NCBI GenBank assembly: GCA_964428175.1
Contig: CAYRXM010000132.1
Coordinates: 1-13,895, forward strand
Origin: CAYRXM01 sp964428175
GTDB taxonomy: Bacteria; Chloroflexota; Anaerolineae; JAFGEY01
Direction: 5' to 3'
DNA: 13,895 nt
The translations under genes and the position numbers were made by a program. The notes under the pieces are model-generated. The model searched no databases. It worked only from the letters and a program-made list of their open reading frames with translations, and had not been told where the DNA came from. Shown here one piece after another: positions 6,377 through 13,630 of this stretch (its first letter is position 1; every line of letters starts with the position of its first letter).

Positions 6377-9300
6377 ATGGCCTCTCGTTCACCGGCACAG
6401 GGGGTGCGCCAGCGGTTGGATGCACTGGTCGCGCAGGCGATGCAGCGCATCGTCGAGGCCGACCTGCCCGGCATTTCGGGGCTGGCTCAGCCGGTTGTAC
6501 AACAGAGCGTGCATGGTCTATACGCAGCCCTGCTCGATGCCTGGGAGCGCCAGGAACCGCAGCGCCTGATCGAGGTCGCCGCACGGCAGGCCGAAACCCG
6601 CCGCCGGCAGGGAATCGCCCAGCCCGAACTGGTGCGCCTGGCGCTGCTGCTCGAGCAAACGCTGGCCGACGAGTTGTCGGCTCAAAAATTGACCGATGCG
6701 CAGCGCGCCGAGGTGGTGCCCTTGTTGGCGGCGCTGTCTGCCGCTTTTGGCGCGCGCGCCAGCACACTTGGACCCCGCAAGGGAGGAAAAGATATGCAAG
6801 ATCGCCAGGAATTCGATTACGAGCACCTTTTGCGCCAGTTGGAGACCAGCGCCCAGGTCAGCCGGCAGTTGACCGCCGCTCTCGACCTGGACGAACTGCT
6901 CCTGCAAGTGGTCGAACTGATCAAAAGCAGCTTTGACTATTACCACGTCCACGTCTACCTGCTCGATCCCGAATCGGGCGAACTGATCATGCGCGAAGGC
7001 AGCGGCGAGGTTGGCCGCCAGCTCAAGGCGCGCGGCCATCGCATCCCGCTGGACAAGGGTCTGGTCGGTGAGGTGGGCAAAACGGGCGTCGCCAGCCTGG
7101 TCAGCGATGTCAGCCAGAACCCACAGTGGCTGCCCAACGATCTGCTGCCCGACACGCGCGCCGAACTGACCGTATCGCTGCCGATCGGCGAGCGCATCCT
7201 CGGCGTGCTCGACGTGCAAAGCAACCAGGTCAACGGCCTGACCCATGCCGACCGGCAACTGATGGAAAGCCTGGGCCAGCAAATCGCCGTGGCCGTTCAA
7301 AACGCCACCTTGTTCCGCGAGACGCAGGCGGTCAGCCTCATCTCGCGCGCAGTCAGCACCGGGCTGGGCCGAGATGCGGTCTTTGCCGCCGTCTCGCGCG
7401 AGCTAAAGGCCGTGGTCGAGTTTGACTATATGACCCTGGCCACTTATTACGAGATCACCGGGCGGGTCGAATTGATCGGCGTCGAAGACCACAGCGGTGA
7501 GGATATTCCCCTCGAAGCCGGGGTGCAGCTTGCCCTCGATCAATGCCTGCCCGGCATCGCCATCCGCGAAAACCGCACCCTGATTGTGCCCAACCTGGCC
7601 GACGGCGCTTTTGCCGCGTTCATCGACGCCGAGATTTTGCTCAAAAACGAGATGCACTCGCTGCTCTCGGCGCCGCTGACCGCGCAGGGGCGCACCGTCG
7701 GTGCGATCAACCTGGTCAGCCGCCGCACCAAGGCATTCACCGCCGCCGATGCTCACCTAATGGAGCGGGTCAGCGGCCAACTTGCCTCGGCGCTGACCAA
7801 TGCCATGGTCTTTGAAAACATCCAGGAAATGGTTTCCGCGCGCACCGCCGAGATCACCGTTTTCCGCACCATGACCGAAAATGCCTCCGAAGCCATCGCC
7901 TTGACCAACGTCGAGCAGATCGTCACCTATGCCAACCCGGCTTTTTATCGCGCCTGCGGCTATGATCCGCAGCGCGATGACCTGTCGCGCCGTTCGCTGA
8001 CCTCGTTCATCGAAACCGAAGACGAGGGCGCGTTGAGTGACCAGGTGCGCGACTATGTGCTGCGCGGCGAGCAGTGGCGCAAAGAACTGACCTTTGTGCG
8101 CCGTGACGGCACTCACTTTGTCGGCGACGCGGCCATTTTTGGCATCCACGGCGAGACCGGTGACCTGGTGGCATTTGCGGCGATTGTTCACGACGTGACC
8201 GCCGAACGCAAGATTATGGAAATCAGCCAATCCGCGTCATCGACCCCGGAACTGGATCGGCTGGCCCCCCTGGTGCTGCAAAAAATCGCCGAAGGCACCG
8301 ACATCGATCGTATTGTCATGATCCTCTATGACGAGATCGACGATGACGGGCCGAAAGAGATGTCGTTCGTTGCGGTGTACGATCCAGAAGCGGGCGGGCA
8401 GCTCGTCGTCGACGAGCCGCTTTCCGTCCAGGACAGCCCCTTTTCGGTGCTGGTCTATCACGAACGCTCGCCGATTTTCGTCGCCGACGTATCGACCGAC
8501 GAACGGCTGACTGAAAAAGGCCGCGCGCTGCTGCTGGAACACGGCCTGCTCTCGATGCTGGCCCTGCCCATCTGGGTGCGCGACAAGATCGTGGGTATGG
8601 TTGGCATCGACTGGCGGAAACAAGTCGAACTCGACAAGGAACAAATCGCCTTTTACCAGACCATGGTCAACCAGGTCTCGATAGCCGTCGAAAATGCGCG
8701 GCTCATCTCTCGCCAGCAGCGCGATCTGGAGGCTGTCCTCGACCGGCGCGTGCGTGAAGCGGCGACGGCCATCGAGGTGGGGCAGGCCATTGGCACCGCG
8801 CCCGAACTCGAAGAGCTTTTCCTGCGCGTTGTCACCCTGATCAAGGAACGGTTCGGCTACTATCACGCCCAAATCTATCAGGTCGATCCCATGCGCGGCG
8901 ACCTCAGGCTGGCCGCCGGGTGCGGCGATGCGGGCCGGATCATGAAAGCGCGCGGTCATCGCCTCTCGCTGGGGCAGGGCGTGGTGGGCGCGGCAGCGCA
9001 AACCGGCGAGACAGTCCACATCGGCGATGTGTCGGCGCAGGAAGGCTGGCAGCCTGACGAACTGCTGCCCGACAGCTCCGCGCAGCTCGTCGTGCCGATC
9101 AGGCTGGGCAACCGTACATTGGGCGTGCTCGACGTACACAGCGATCGCCTGAATGGGCTGACCGAGGACGACGAACTGCTGCTGCGCGGCCTGTGCGGGC
9201 AGATCGCCACCGCGATCAACAACGCACAGCTTGTCGAGCAGCTCCAGTCGGCGCAGATGGCCGCCCAGGAGCGCGCCTACCAGCTCGAATTGAGCGCCGG

Positions 9301-12300
9301 GGTGAGCCAGGAGCTTGCTTCTACCCTCGACCTGGAAACGCTGCTCGCCCAAGTGGTCGAGTTGATCCGCGAGGGATTTGACTATTATCACGTCCACATC
9401 TATCTGCTCGACAAGGACACCGATTCTCTGGTGATGATGGAAGGCACCGGCGAGCCGGGGCTGATCATGAAACAGCGCGGGCACCGCATTCCGGTCGGCA
9501 AGGGGCTGGTGGGCACGGCGGCGCAGACCGGCGTGCCGATCTGGGTGTCGGACGTGAGCCAGAACGAGGCCTGGCTGCCCAACCCGCTGCTCCCGGAAAC
9601 CAAATCCGAGATCGCTGTGCCGCTCAAGTTCGGGCAAACCATCGTGGGTGTGCTCGATGTGCAGGACAGCCACATCGATGGTTTGACGCTCAGCGACCTG
9701 GCCCTGCTCGAGGGGCTGGGCGGGCAGATCGCCGTTGCTGTACAAAACGCGCTGACATTCAGGAACATCGAAGCCGAGATCGAATCGCGCACGCACGATG
9801 TGCGGCGGTTCCAATCATTGGCCGAAAACGCCACCGACGCGATCATGATCGTCGATCTGGAACTGCGCATTACCTATGCCAACCATGCCTGTTACCAGTT
9901 GTACGGCTACGATCACCAGTCTGGGGCGCTGATCGGGCAGCCGGTGGCCCAATTGTGGCCGCCTGATGCCCAAGAGTTGATGTCGCAGGCGATGGGCCAG
10001 GCGCTCGACGGCGGCTGGCGCGGGCGGGTTGTCCAGCTTTGCCAGAACGCCAAGCGGATCATCGTGTCCATGACCCTTTTTGCTTTGCGCGATGCCCAGG
10101 ATAACCCCATCGCCGTCGGCGTCTCGGCGCGCGACATGACCACCGACGAGCTGATCGACCAGGTCGGTCACGTGATGGGTACGGCGAGTTCGCTGCCAGA
10201 ATTGGCCGTCGAACTGCTGCGCGTCGTGATGCAGGGCGTGAGCATCGACCGAGGCTATTTTGTCCTCTATGAAGACAGCGGCGTGGGCGGTCCCCAGACG
10301 GCACGCCTGCTCGCTGCATTCGACGAAAAAGCGCCCGGCGCCGTCGAGATGGATGACCGAAATGATTTCAACCGGAATGCGGTCCACCGCTATTTGTACG
10401 AATCGCGCCATGCGCTGATTTGCGCGCCGGGCCAGGCGCGTGAAGACAAGATGGCCCGCGTCAGCCGCGAACTGGATCGCGAGATTTTCGCCGCCTTTCC
10501 GCTGATGATCCAGAACCAGGTCGGCGGGATGCTGCTTTTTGATCGCCAGCGCCCGGCTCTGCCATTCTCCGAGGCCGAGATCGACTTTTTTAACACTGTC
10601 GCGCAGCAAATTTCGCTGATCACGGCCAACTTTATCTTGCGCCAGGAAAGCCAGCGCGAGACGCAGCGCGAACTGGATCGCCGCCGCCAGGAAGCGCTGA
10701 CCATCACCGAGACCTCTCAGGCCATCGCCGCGGCGACGAAACTGTCCGAGTTGTTCCAGCGGGTGGTGACGCTGGTTAAGGAACGGTTCAACTATTATCA
10801 CGTTCACCTCTACGAATACGTGCCCGATCAGAACGAGCTGGTTCTCGTCGCCGGCTATGGCGAACCGGGCCGGATCATGGTCGAACGCGGGCACCGGCTG
10901 ACGGTGGGCGGGCGCGGCCTCAACAGCACAGCGGCGGTGACCCGCTCGCCCGTCCTCGTTTCCGATACGCGCCAGGACCCCAACTGGCTGCCCAACGAGC
11001 TGCTGCCGGATACCCGCTCCGAGTTGGCCGTGCCGATCCTGATGGGCGAGCGAGTGCTCGGCGTGCTCGACGTGCAGCAGAACACGGTCGGCGGGCTGAC
11101 CGAGGCCGATCAAAACCTGCTGCTCACCCTGTGCGGCCAGATCGCCTCGGCGATGGAGAACACCCGCCTGCTCGAAGAGATGCAGGCCAGCTTGCGTCGT
11201 ACCAACCTGCTACTCAGCCTGAGCACCGCGCTCTCGTCGCTGACCGATACGCAGGCGATTGCCTATGCGGTCTGCGAACAGTTGATGGCGATTTCGAGCA
11301 TCGAGCGCTGCTGGGTGGCTATCTGCACCTGGTACAATGAGCAGGGCGTGCCCGAGTCGGCCCGTGTTTGCGCCCTGCGCGATCGCGAGCCGGGATTCAA
11401 GGGCGGCGTGATGCCCGATATGACCTTCCAGTTGCCCAATTATCCGACCTTGTACCGGCAGGTCATCGCCAATCGCGGCGTGTTGGTGGTGGGCGAAGTC
11501 GAGTTTGACGAGCGGTTGTCTGACACGGAGCGCCAATTGCTGCAAAAGGATCAGGCTGCATCGGTGGTGGTGGTGCCGATGGCCGCCGGTGAGCGGGTGC
11601 TGGGCTTTTTTGCGCTCGAAGACCGGCAGCCATACGTGTTTTCCGAGGCCGATATCGAGCTGTACCTGGGCGTGGCCAACCAGGGCGCTATCTCGCTGTC
11701 GAACGCACTGTCATTGAGCCAGACACAGGATGCGCTGGAAGACCAGACGCGCCTGTACGAGTCGAGCCGGGTCATCGCCATGACCACAACGCTGGAGGCG
11801 CTGACCGGGGCGATCATCGGACAGATCGCCGCCACACACGTCGACTGCTGCGAGATCATGCTGTTTGAGCAGCGCGGCAGCCGCACTTCGATCAGCGTGG
11901 CCGGCGCCTGGTGCGATCTGGGGCGGGTTCCGCCGGCGGGCACGCGCTACCGGCCAGAGAGCTATCCTCTGAACGCGCTGATCGAGGGGCTTGACGCGCA
12001 AGGCACGCGGCTGGTCGTCAGCACTGAATTCGCCGATCTGCCCGAATCGGCGCAAGCGTTTTTGCAAGAGCGCGGGGTCAAGGCGCTGGCCCTGGTGCCG
12101 CTGCGGGCCGGCGAGGAATACATCGGTTTTCTGTCTATTGAGCGGCACCTGAGCAGTGCGTTCAATGCCGAATCGCTGCGCCTGTATGAGACCATTGCCG
12201 GCCAGTCGGCGGTTGCGCTGCGCAACGTCCAATTGCTTCAGATATCGCAAAATCAGCTCAAAGACTTGCAAAAATCCTACGACGAGGTTTCGCGCCTGGC

Positions 12301-12718
12301 CGAGACGGTGCGCCAGTTGTCGTCGCCGGTCATTCAAATCTGGGAGGACGTGCTGGTGCTGCCGCTGGTGGGCACCATCGACTCGCAGCGCGCGCTGCGG
12401 GTGATGGAGGATTTGCTCACCGGCATCACCCGTTTCCAGGCCGAGCAGGTGATCATTGACGTGACCGGCGTGCCGGTGATGGACGTGGCCGTGGTCAACC
12501 ACCTGATGCAGACGATCAAGGCGGCCACGCTGCTGGGCGCGCGGTGCATGCTGGTGGGCATCGACTCGGAAAAGGCGCAGACCATCGTGCAGCTCGGACT
12601 TGACTGGAAGGGCATTCACACGTATAGTAATCTCAGGGCGGGCATCCAGGCGGCGTTGGGCGAACTGGGCTATGCCATCGGCCAACTGGAGACGTCCACT
12701 GAGGAGGAAACGTTATGA
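6377..12718 (+). CDS. Giant RsbR-like sensor: helical N-domain, nine GAF, two PAS, STAS
   Basis: A 2113-residue soluble protein, far longer than the roughly 270-300 residues of classical RsbR proteins. Domains by eye: an all-helical N-terminal region (5-130) resembling the RsbRD N-terminal type; GAF A (155-315), GAF B (318-480), PAS (490-613), GAF C (616-776), GAF D (794-955), GAF E (968-1128), PAS (1140-1255), GAF F (1255-1422), GAF G (1440-1598), GAF H (1606-1778), GAF I (1793-1953), a coiled coil (1955-1975) and STAS (1975-2095). GAFs A, D, E and G share the motifs YYHVHxY, RGHRxxxG, LLPDTRSEL and GVLDVQ. GAFs B, C, F, H and I are divergent. The STAS domain reads DVTGVPVMDVAVV, so Val2037 stands where RsbR has its phosphoacceptor Thr, while Thr2069 in AQT is kept. 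There is no catalytic domain. AAGGGG nine bases upstream supports the start at 6377; a second start may lie at 6794. The stop overlaps the rsbS start (ATGA). Confidence 0.92.
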   Translation: MASRSPAQGVRQRLDALVAQAMQRIVEADLPGISGLAQPVVQQSVHGLYAALLDAWERQEPQRLIEVAARQAETRRRQGIAQPELVRLALLLEQTLADELSAQKLTDAQRAEVVPLLAALSAAFGARASTLGPRKGGKDMQDRQEFDYEHLLRQLETSAQVSRQLTAALDLDELLLQVVELIKSSFDYYHVHVYLLDPESGELIMREGSGEVGRQLKARGHRIPLDKGLVGEVGKTGVASLVSDVSQNPQWLPNDLLPDTRAELTVSLPIGERILGVLDVQSNQVNGLTHADRQLMESLGQQIAVAVQNATLFRETQAVSLISRAVSTGLGRDAVFAAVSRELKAVVEFDYMTLATYYEITGRVELIGVEDHSGEDIPLEAGVQLALDQCLPGIAIRENRTLIVPNLADGAFAAFIDAEILLKNEMHSLLSAPLTAQGRTVGAINLVSRRTKAFTAADAHLMERVSGQLASALTNAMVFENIQEMVSARTAEITVFRTMTENASEAIALTNVEQIVTYANPAFYRACGYDPQRDDLSRRSLTSFIETEDEGALSDQVRDYVLRGEQWRKELTFVRRDGTHFVGDAAIFGIHGETGDLVAFAAIVHDVTAERKIMEISQSASSTPELDRLAPLVLQKIAEGTDIDRIVMILYDEIDDDGPKEMSFVAVYDPEAGGQLVVDEPLSVQDSPFSVLVYHERSPIFVADVSTDERLTEKGRALLLEHGLLSMLALPIWVRDKIVGMVGIDWRKQVELDKEQIAFYQTMVNQVSIAVENARLISRQQRDLEAVLDRRVREAATAIEVGQAIGTAPELEELFLRVVTLIKERFGYYHAQIYQVDPMRGDLRLAAGCGDAGRIMKARGHRLSLGQGVVGAAAQTGETVHIGDVSAQEGWQPDELLPDSSAQLVVPIRLGNRTLGVLDVHSDRLNGLTEDDELLLRGLCGQIATAINNAQLVEQLQSAQMAAQERAYQLELSAGVSQELASTLDLETLLAQVVELIREGFDYYHVHIYLLDKDTDSLVMMEGTGEPGLIMKQRGHRIPVGKGLVGTAAQTGVPIWVSDVSQNEAWLPNPLLPETKSEIAVPLKFGQTIVGVLDVQDSHIDGLTLSDLALLEGLGGQIAVAVQNALTFRNIEAEIESRTHDVRRFQSLAENATDAIMIVDLELRITYANHACYQLYGYDHQSGALIGQPVAQLWPPDAQELMSQAMGQALDGGWRGRVVQLCQNAKRIIVSMTLFALRDAQDNPIAVGVSARDMTTDELIDQVGHVMGTASSLPELAVELLRVVMQGVSIDRGYFVLYEDSGVGGPQTARLLAAFDEKAPGAVEMDDRNDFNRNAVHRYLYESRHALICAPGQAREDKMARVSRELDREIFAAFPLMIQNQVGGMLLFDRQRPALPFSEAEIDFFNTVAQQISLITANFILRQESQRETQRELDRRRQEALTITETSQAIAAATKLSELFQRVVTLVKERFNYYHVHLYEYVPDQNELVLVAGYGEPGRIMVERGHRLTVGGRGLNSTAAVTRSPVLVSDTRQDPNWLPNELLPDTRSELAVPILMGERVLGVLDVQQNTVGGLTEADQNLLLTLCGQIASAMENTRLLEEMQASLRRTNLLLSLSTALSSLTDTQAIAYAVCEQLMAISSIERCWVAICTWYNEQGVPESARVCALRDREPGFKGGVMPDMTFQLPNYPTLYRQVIANRGVLVVGEVEFDERLSDTERQLLQKDQAASVVVVPMAAGERVLGFFALEDRQPYVFSEADIELYLGVANQGAISLSNALSLSQTQDALEDQTRLYESSRVIAMTTTLEALTGAIIGQIAATHVDCCEIMLFEQRGSRTSISVAGAWCDLGRVPPAGTRYRPESYPLNALIEGLDAQGTRLVVSTEFADLPESAQAFLQERGVKALALVPLRAGEEYIGFLSIERHLSSAFNAESLRLYETIAGQSAVALRNVQLLQISQNQLKDLQKSYDEVSRLAETVRQLSSPVIQIWEDVLVLPLVGTIDSQRALRVMEDLLTGITRFQAEQVIIDVTGVPVMDVAVVNHLMQTIKAATLLGARCMLVGIDSEKAQTIVQLGLDWKGIHTYSNLRAGIQAALGELGYAIGQLETSTEEETL
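6781..6796 (+). promoter_or_regulatory. Strong internal ribosome binding site with in-frame ATG
   Basis: GGGAGGAAAAGAT directly precedes an ATG at 6794-6796, which is Met140 of the giant sensor. The GGAGG core is eight bases from the ATG, nearly ideal, and better than the site at the annotated start. Met140 lies in a charged linker right between the helical N-terminal domain and the first GAF. Initiation here would yield a protein of 1974 residues lacking the N-terminal domain. Alternatively this is the remnant start of a gene that became fused to an upstream small gene. Confidence 0.55.
6839..9241 (+). repeat. First copy of a supradomain block (GAF-GAF-PAS-GAF-GAF)
   Basis: Residues 155-955 of the giant sensor contain GAF A, GAF B, PAS, GAF C and GAF D. 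GAF A resembles GAF E, the first PAS occupies the same place as the second PAS, GAF C resembles GAF F (both have an IDR-type strand: DIDRIVMILYDE and SIDRGYFVLYED), and GAF D resembles GAF G (RVVTLIKERFGYYH and RVVTLVKERFNYYH). This domain order repeats in 9278-11170, except that GAF B has no partner there. Confidence 0.55.
9278..11170 (+). repeat. Second copy of the supradomain block (GAF-PAS-GAF-GAF)
   Basis: Residues 968-1598 hold GAF E, PAS, GAF F and GAF G, matching A, PAS, C and D of the first block in order and in subfamily type. GAF E and GAF A are especially close: both carry QVVELI followed by FDYYHVH and a YLLD strand, then RGHRIP, GLVG, VSDVSQN, WLPN and QIAVAVQNA. The DNA copies have diverged, so the duplication is not recent. 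A GAF equivalent to GAF B is absent here. Confidence 0.5.
12701..12717 (+). promoter_or_regulatory. Ribosome binding site and ATGA coupling for rsbS
   Basis: GAGGAGG (12701-12707) lies seven bases before the rsbS ATG at 12715, the strongest site in the cluster. The ATG shares ATGA with the stop of the giant sensor gene. Ribosomes finishing the 2113-codon gene can re-initiate, while the strong site could also recruit new ribosomes. That would raise RsbS output above that of the giant sensor. Confidence 0.75.
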
Positions 12719-13092
12719 TCGAAGCGTCTCGCATTCCTATCCTCAAAATCGGGGATTTCCTGGTCGCCTCGATCCAGGTCGAGATGTACGACAAGTCGGC
12801 GGTGCTGTTCAAAGACAACCTCTTGCAGCGTATCTATGAGACCAAAGCGCGGGGACTGATCCTCGACCTGACCGCTGTCGAAGTCGTCGACTCGTTTATG
12901 GGCCGTATCATTACCGAGGTGGGGCAGATGGCCGGGCTGATGGGCACCAAGCTGGTCATCACCGGCTTGCAGCCCGCCGTCGCGATTACCCTGGTCGAGT
13001 TAGGGCTGGAACTGCACGGTGTCCATACGGCGCTCAACCTGGAAAAAGGGATCGCCGCGTTGAACCGGCTCATTGCTGAAGGGGAAGAATAA
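12715..13092 (+). CDS. rsbS: RsbS, stressosome core STAS protein (RsbT antagonist)
   Basis: A 125-residue stand-alone STAS protein, close to the usual RsbS length. In the known stressosome RsbS forms the core with RsbR proteins and holds RsbT inactive until it is phosphorylated on a serine. The motif LDLTAVEVVDSFMGR places Ser60 at the position of the B. subtilis Ser59 phosphoacceptor. VITGLQPAVAITLVELG is the typical RsbS segment after the central strand. The protein has no N-terminal sensor domain, which with the Asp-Ser motif separates it from the four RsbR-like proteins upstream, all of which have or had Asp-Thr. The start overlaps the preceding stop by four bases, and its own stop overlaps the rsbT start by one base (TAATG). 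All key residues are intact, so this is probably the functional switch of the cluster. Confidence 0.95.
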   Translation: MIEASRIPILKIGDFLVASIQVEMYDKSAVLFKDNLLQRIYETKARGLILDLTAVEVVDSFMGRIITEVGQMAGLMGTKLVITGLQPAVAITLVELGLELHGVHTALNLEKGIAALNRLIAEGEE

Positions 13093-13490
13093 TGAAAGAA
13101 CGCATTGTCCCCGTACGCAGTGATCTGGACATCGTTACGGCGCGCGTCGAGGGACGAGAGATGGCCAAAGAGTTGGGCTTTGGGGTGATCGACCAGGCCC
13201 GTATTGCCACGGCGATCTCGGAGTTGACCCGCAACATCGTTCAGTATGCCGAGGAGGGACAAGCGGTCATCCGCGAACTGGATTCGGGCGGACGTCGGGG
13301 GATTGAAATTGTGTGCGAGGATCAAGGCCCCGGCATCCCCGACATCGATCTAGCGATGCAGGATGGCTATTCGACCTCCAAAAGCCTGGGCATGGGCATG
13401 TCCGGCGCCAGGCGTTTGATGGACGAGTTCGAGATCGAGTCCGAGTTGGGTATTGGGACGACAGTGACCATTCGCAAGTGGTTGCGCTGA
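13092..13490 (+). CDS. rsbT: RsbT, serine/threonine kinase and switch protein of the stressosome
   Basis: A 132-residue GHKL-type kinase, full length for RsbT. In the family it phosphorylates the STAS domains of RsbS and RsbR, leaves the complex and then activates a partner, classically the PP2C phosphatase RsbU. The ATP-binding motifs are intact: the N box ISELTRNIVQYA with Asn48, the G1 box EDQGPGIPD with Asp77, the flexible lid and glycine box around YSTSKSLGMGM (93-103), and GIGTT (120-124). The GMSGARRLMDEFEI segment is typical of RsbT rather than of RsbW or SpoIIAB. The start at 13092 overlaps the rsbS stop in TAATG, with an AAGGGGAAG purine stretch upstream, so translation is probably coupled. 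It is the only enzyme in the cluster. Its output partner is not encoded here, and a terminator follows 50 bases downstream. Confidence 0.95.
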   Translation: MKERIVPVRSDLDIVTARVEGREMAKELGFGVIDQARIATAISELTRNIVQYAEEGQAVIRELDSGGRRGIEIVCEDQGPGIPDIDLAMQDGYSTSKSLGMGMSGARRLMDEFEIESELGIGTTVTIRKWLR

Positions 13491-13540
13491 TCGCATTGCC
13501 TGCTGGCTGTATATCATTGCGTTAACCGTGCTTGTGCATC

Positions 13541-13566
13541 AAGCCCGCCGTTATCGGCGGGCTTTT
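13541..13566 (+). terminator. Rho-independent terminator of the stressosome operon
   Basis: A perfect 10-bp stem, AAGCCCGCCG (13541-13550) with CGGCGGGCTT (13555-13564), closes a TTAT loop and runs into a short T tract (13563-13566). It lies 50 bases after the rsbT stop. The T tract is short, but the stem is strong and very GC-rich. The opposite strand has no T run, so it acts for the + strand only. Confidence 0.85.
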
Positions 13567-13593
13567 GCTGATCCAGGGGGATAGTGATATAAT
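13565..13593 (+). promoter_or_regulatory. Extended -10 promoter of gatC
   Basis: A perfect -10 box TATAAT (13588-13593) is preceded by the extended -10 dinucleotide TG at 13585-13586. A -35-like TTGCTG (13565-13570) sits 17 bases upstream and overlaps the end of the rsbT terminator. Transcription would start near 13600. The AGAGGA ribosome site at 13621-13626 then serves the ATG at 13631. Confidence 0.8.
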
Positions 13594-13630
13594 TTCGCGA
13601 CCCGGCAGATTTTGTTTTCGAGAGGACAGT

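Noticed and set aside
8237..11113. Two long minus-strand open frames (525 and 432 codons) inside the giant gene
   Set aside because: They repeat HVEHAxH-like strings exactly opposite each GAF GVLDV motif, so they are reflections of the repeated domains, not genes.
6377..12718. A hidden histidine kinase, cyclase or EAL/GGDEF domain in the giant sensor
   Set aside because: I read the whole protein for H-box, N/G-box, GGDEF and EAL motifs and found none; only GAF, PAS and STAS-type segments are visible.
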